A DNA stretch of 5,516 nucleotides, taken from NCBI GenBank assembly GCA_029932755.1, contig JAOZPK010000127.1, positions 1 to 5,516 of the forward strand, written 5' to 3'. The notes beneath the pieces were generated by a model. That model had not been told where the DNA came from. It did no database searches and worked only from the letters and a program-made list of their open reading frames with translations. The translations under genes were made by a program, and so were the position numbers. Shown here piece by piece: positions 5,489 through 5,516 of this stretch (the first letter of the stretch is position 1; the number at the start of each line of letters is the position of its first letter). This stretch comes from Candidatus Cloacimonadota bacterium. GTDB taxonomy: Bacteria; Cloacimonadota; Cloacimonadia; Cloacimonadales; TCS61.

Positions 5489-5516
5489 ATTGAGTATTAC
5501 TTAAATCCCACCTGTA

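Noticed and set aside
1..5516. tRNA, rRNA, insertion sequence or riboswitch
   Set aside because: I saw no cloverleaf, conserved rRNA stretch, transposase coding or recognisable riboswitch core. This is by eye only; a tRNAscan-SE and Infernal run would settle it.

Overview
The window is AT-rich bacterial DNA. The gene set suggests a Gram-negative member of the Fibrobacteres-Chlorobi-Bacteroidetes (FCB) superphylum, most like Cloacimonadota or a related lineage. The main reason is the large secreted C25 (gingipain-type) peptidase, which ends in a YPNPFNP...ASGIYFYQL sorting domain typical of that group. Recognisable Shine-Dalgarno sequences (AAGGAG, GAGG, AAAGGA) precede most starts, which fits Cloacimonadota-like genomes better than typical Bacteroidota. 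The lineage is inferred from protein style and was not tested by any search.

Layout. At the left edge (1-334, minus) is the N-terminal third or so of a UgpB-like ABC-transporter solute-binding lipoprotein that runs off the window. A 232-bp divergent intergenic region (335-566) follows, with two neighbouring 6-bp inverted repeats and promoter-like elements facing both ways. On the plus strand come a flavin-reductase-like (FMN-binding split-barrel) protein (567-1046), a possible 14-codon ORF, and an unrecognised 206-aa protein (1094-1714) whose PD...EVTE pattern hints at a divergent PD-(D/E)XK nuclease fold. This pair converges on a 143-bp region with three small hairpins and a 35-bp imperfect direct repeat of the 3' end of the next gene. 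Most of the window (1858-5325, minus) is the 1155-aa C25 peptidase: signal peptide, propeptide, catalytic domain, three Ig/CARDB-like modules, a jelly-roll-like module and the sorting tail. The last 191 bp hold its upstream region and perhaps the last few codons and terminator of a preceding gene.

Functional picture. The solute-binding protein implies uptake of a sugar or glycerol-phosphate type solute. The C25 peptidase implies extracellular or surface protein degradation, which would suit a fermentative scavenger of peptides. The flavin reductase is a general redox protein. The genes do not form one obvious pathway; orientation splits them into three separate transcription units. I see no convincing new multi-gene system. 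The points most worth a second look are the 206-aa protein with its short upstream ORF, and the duplicated 3' end beside the peptidase gene.
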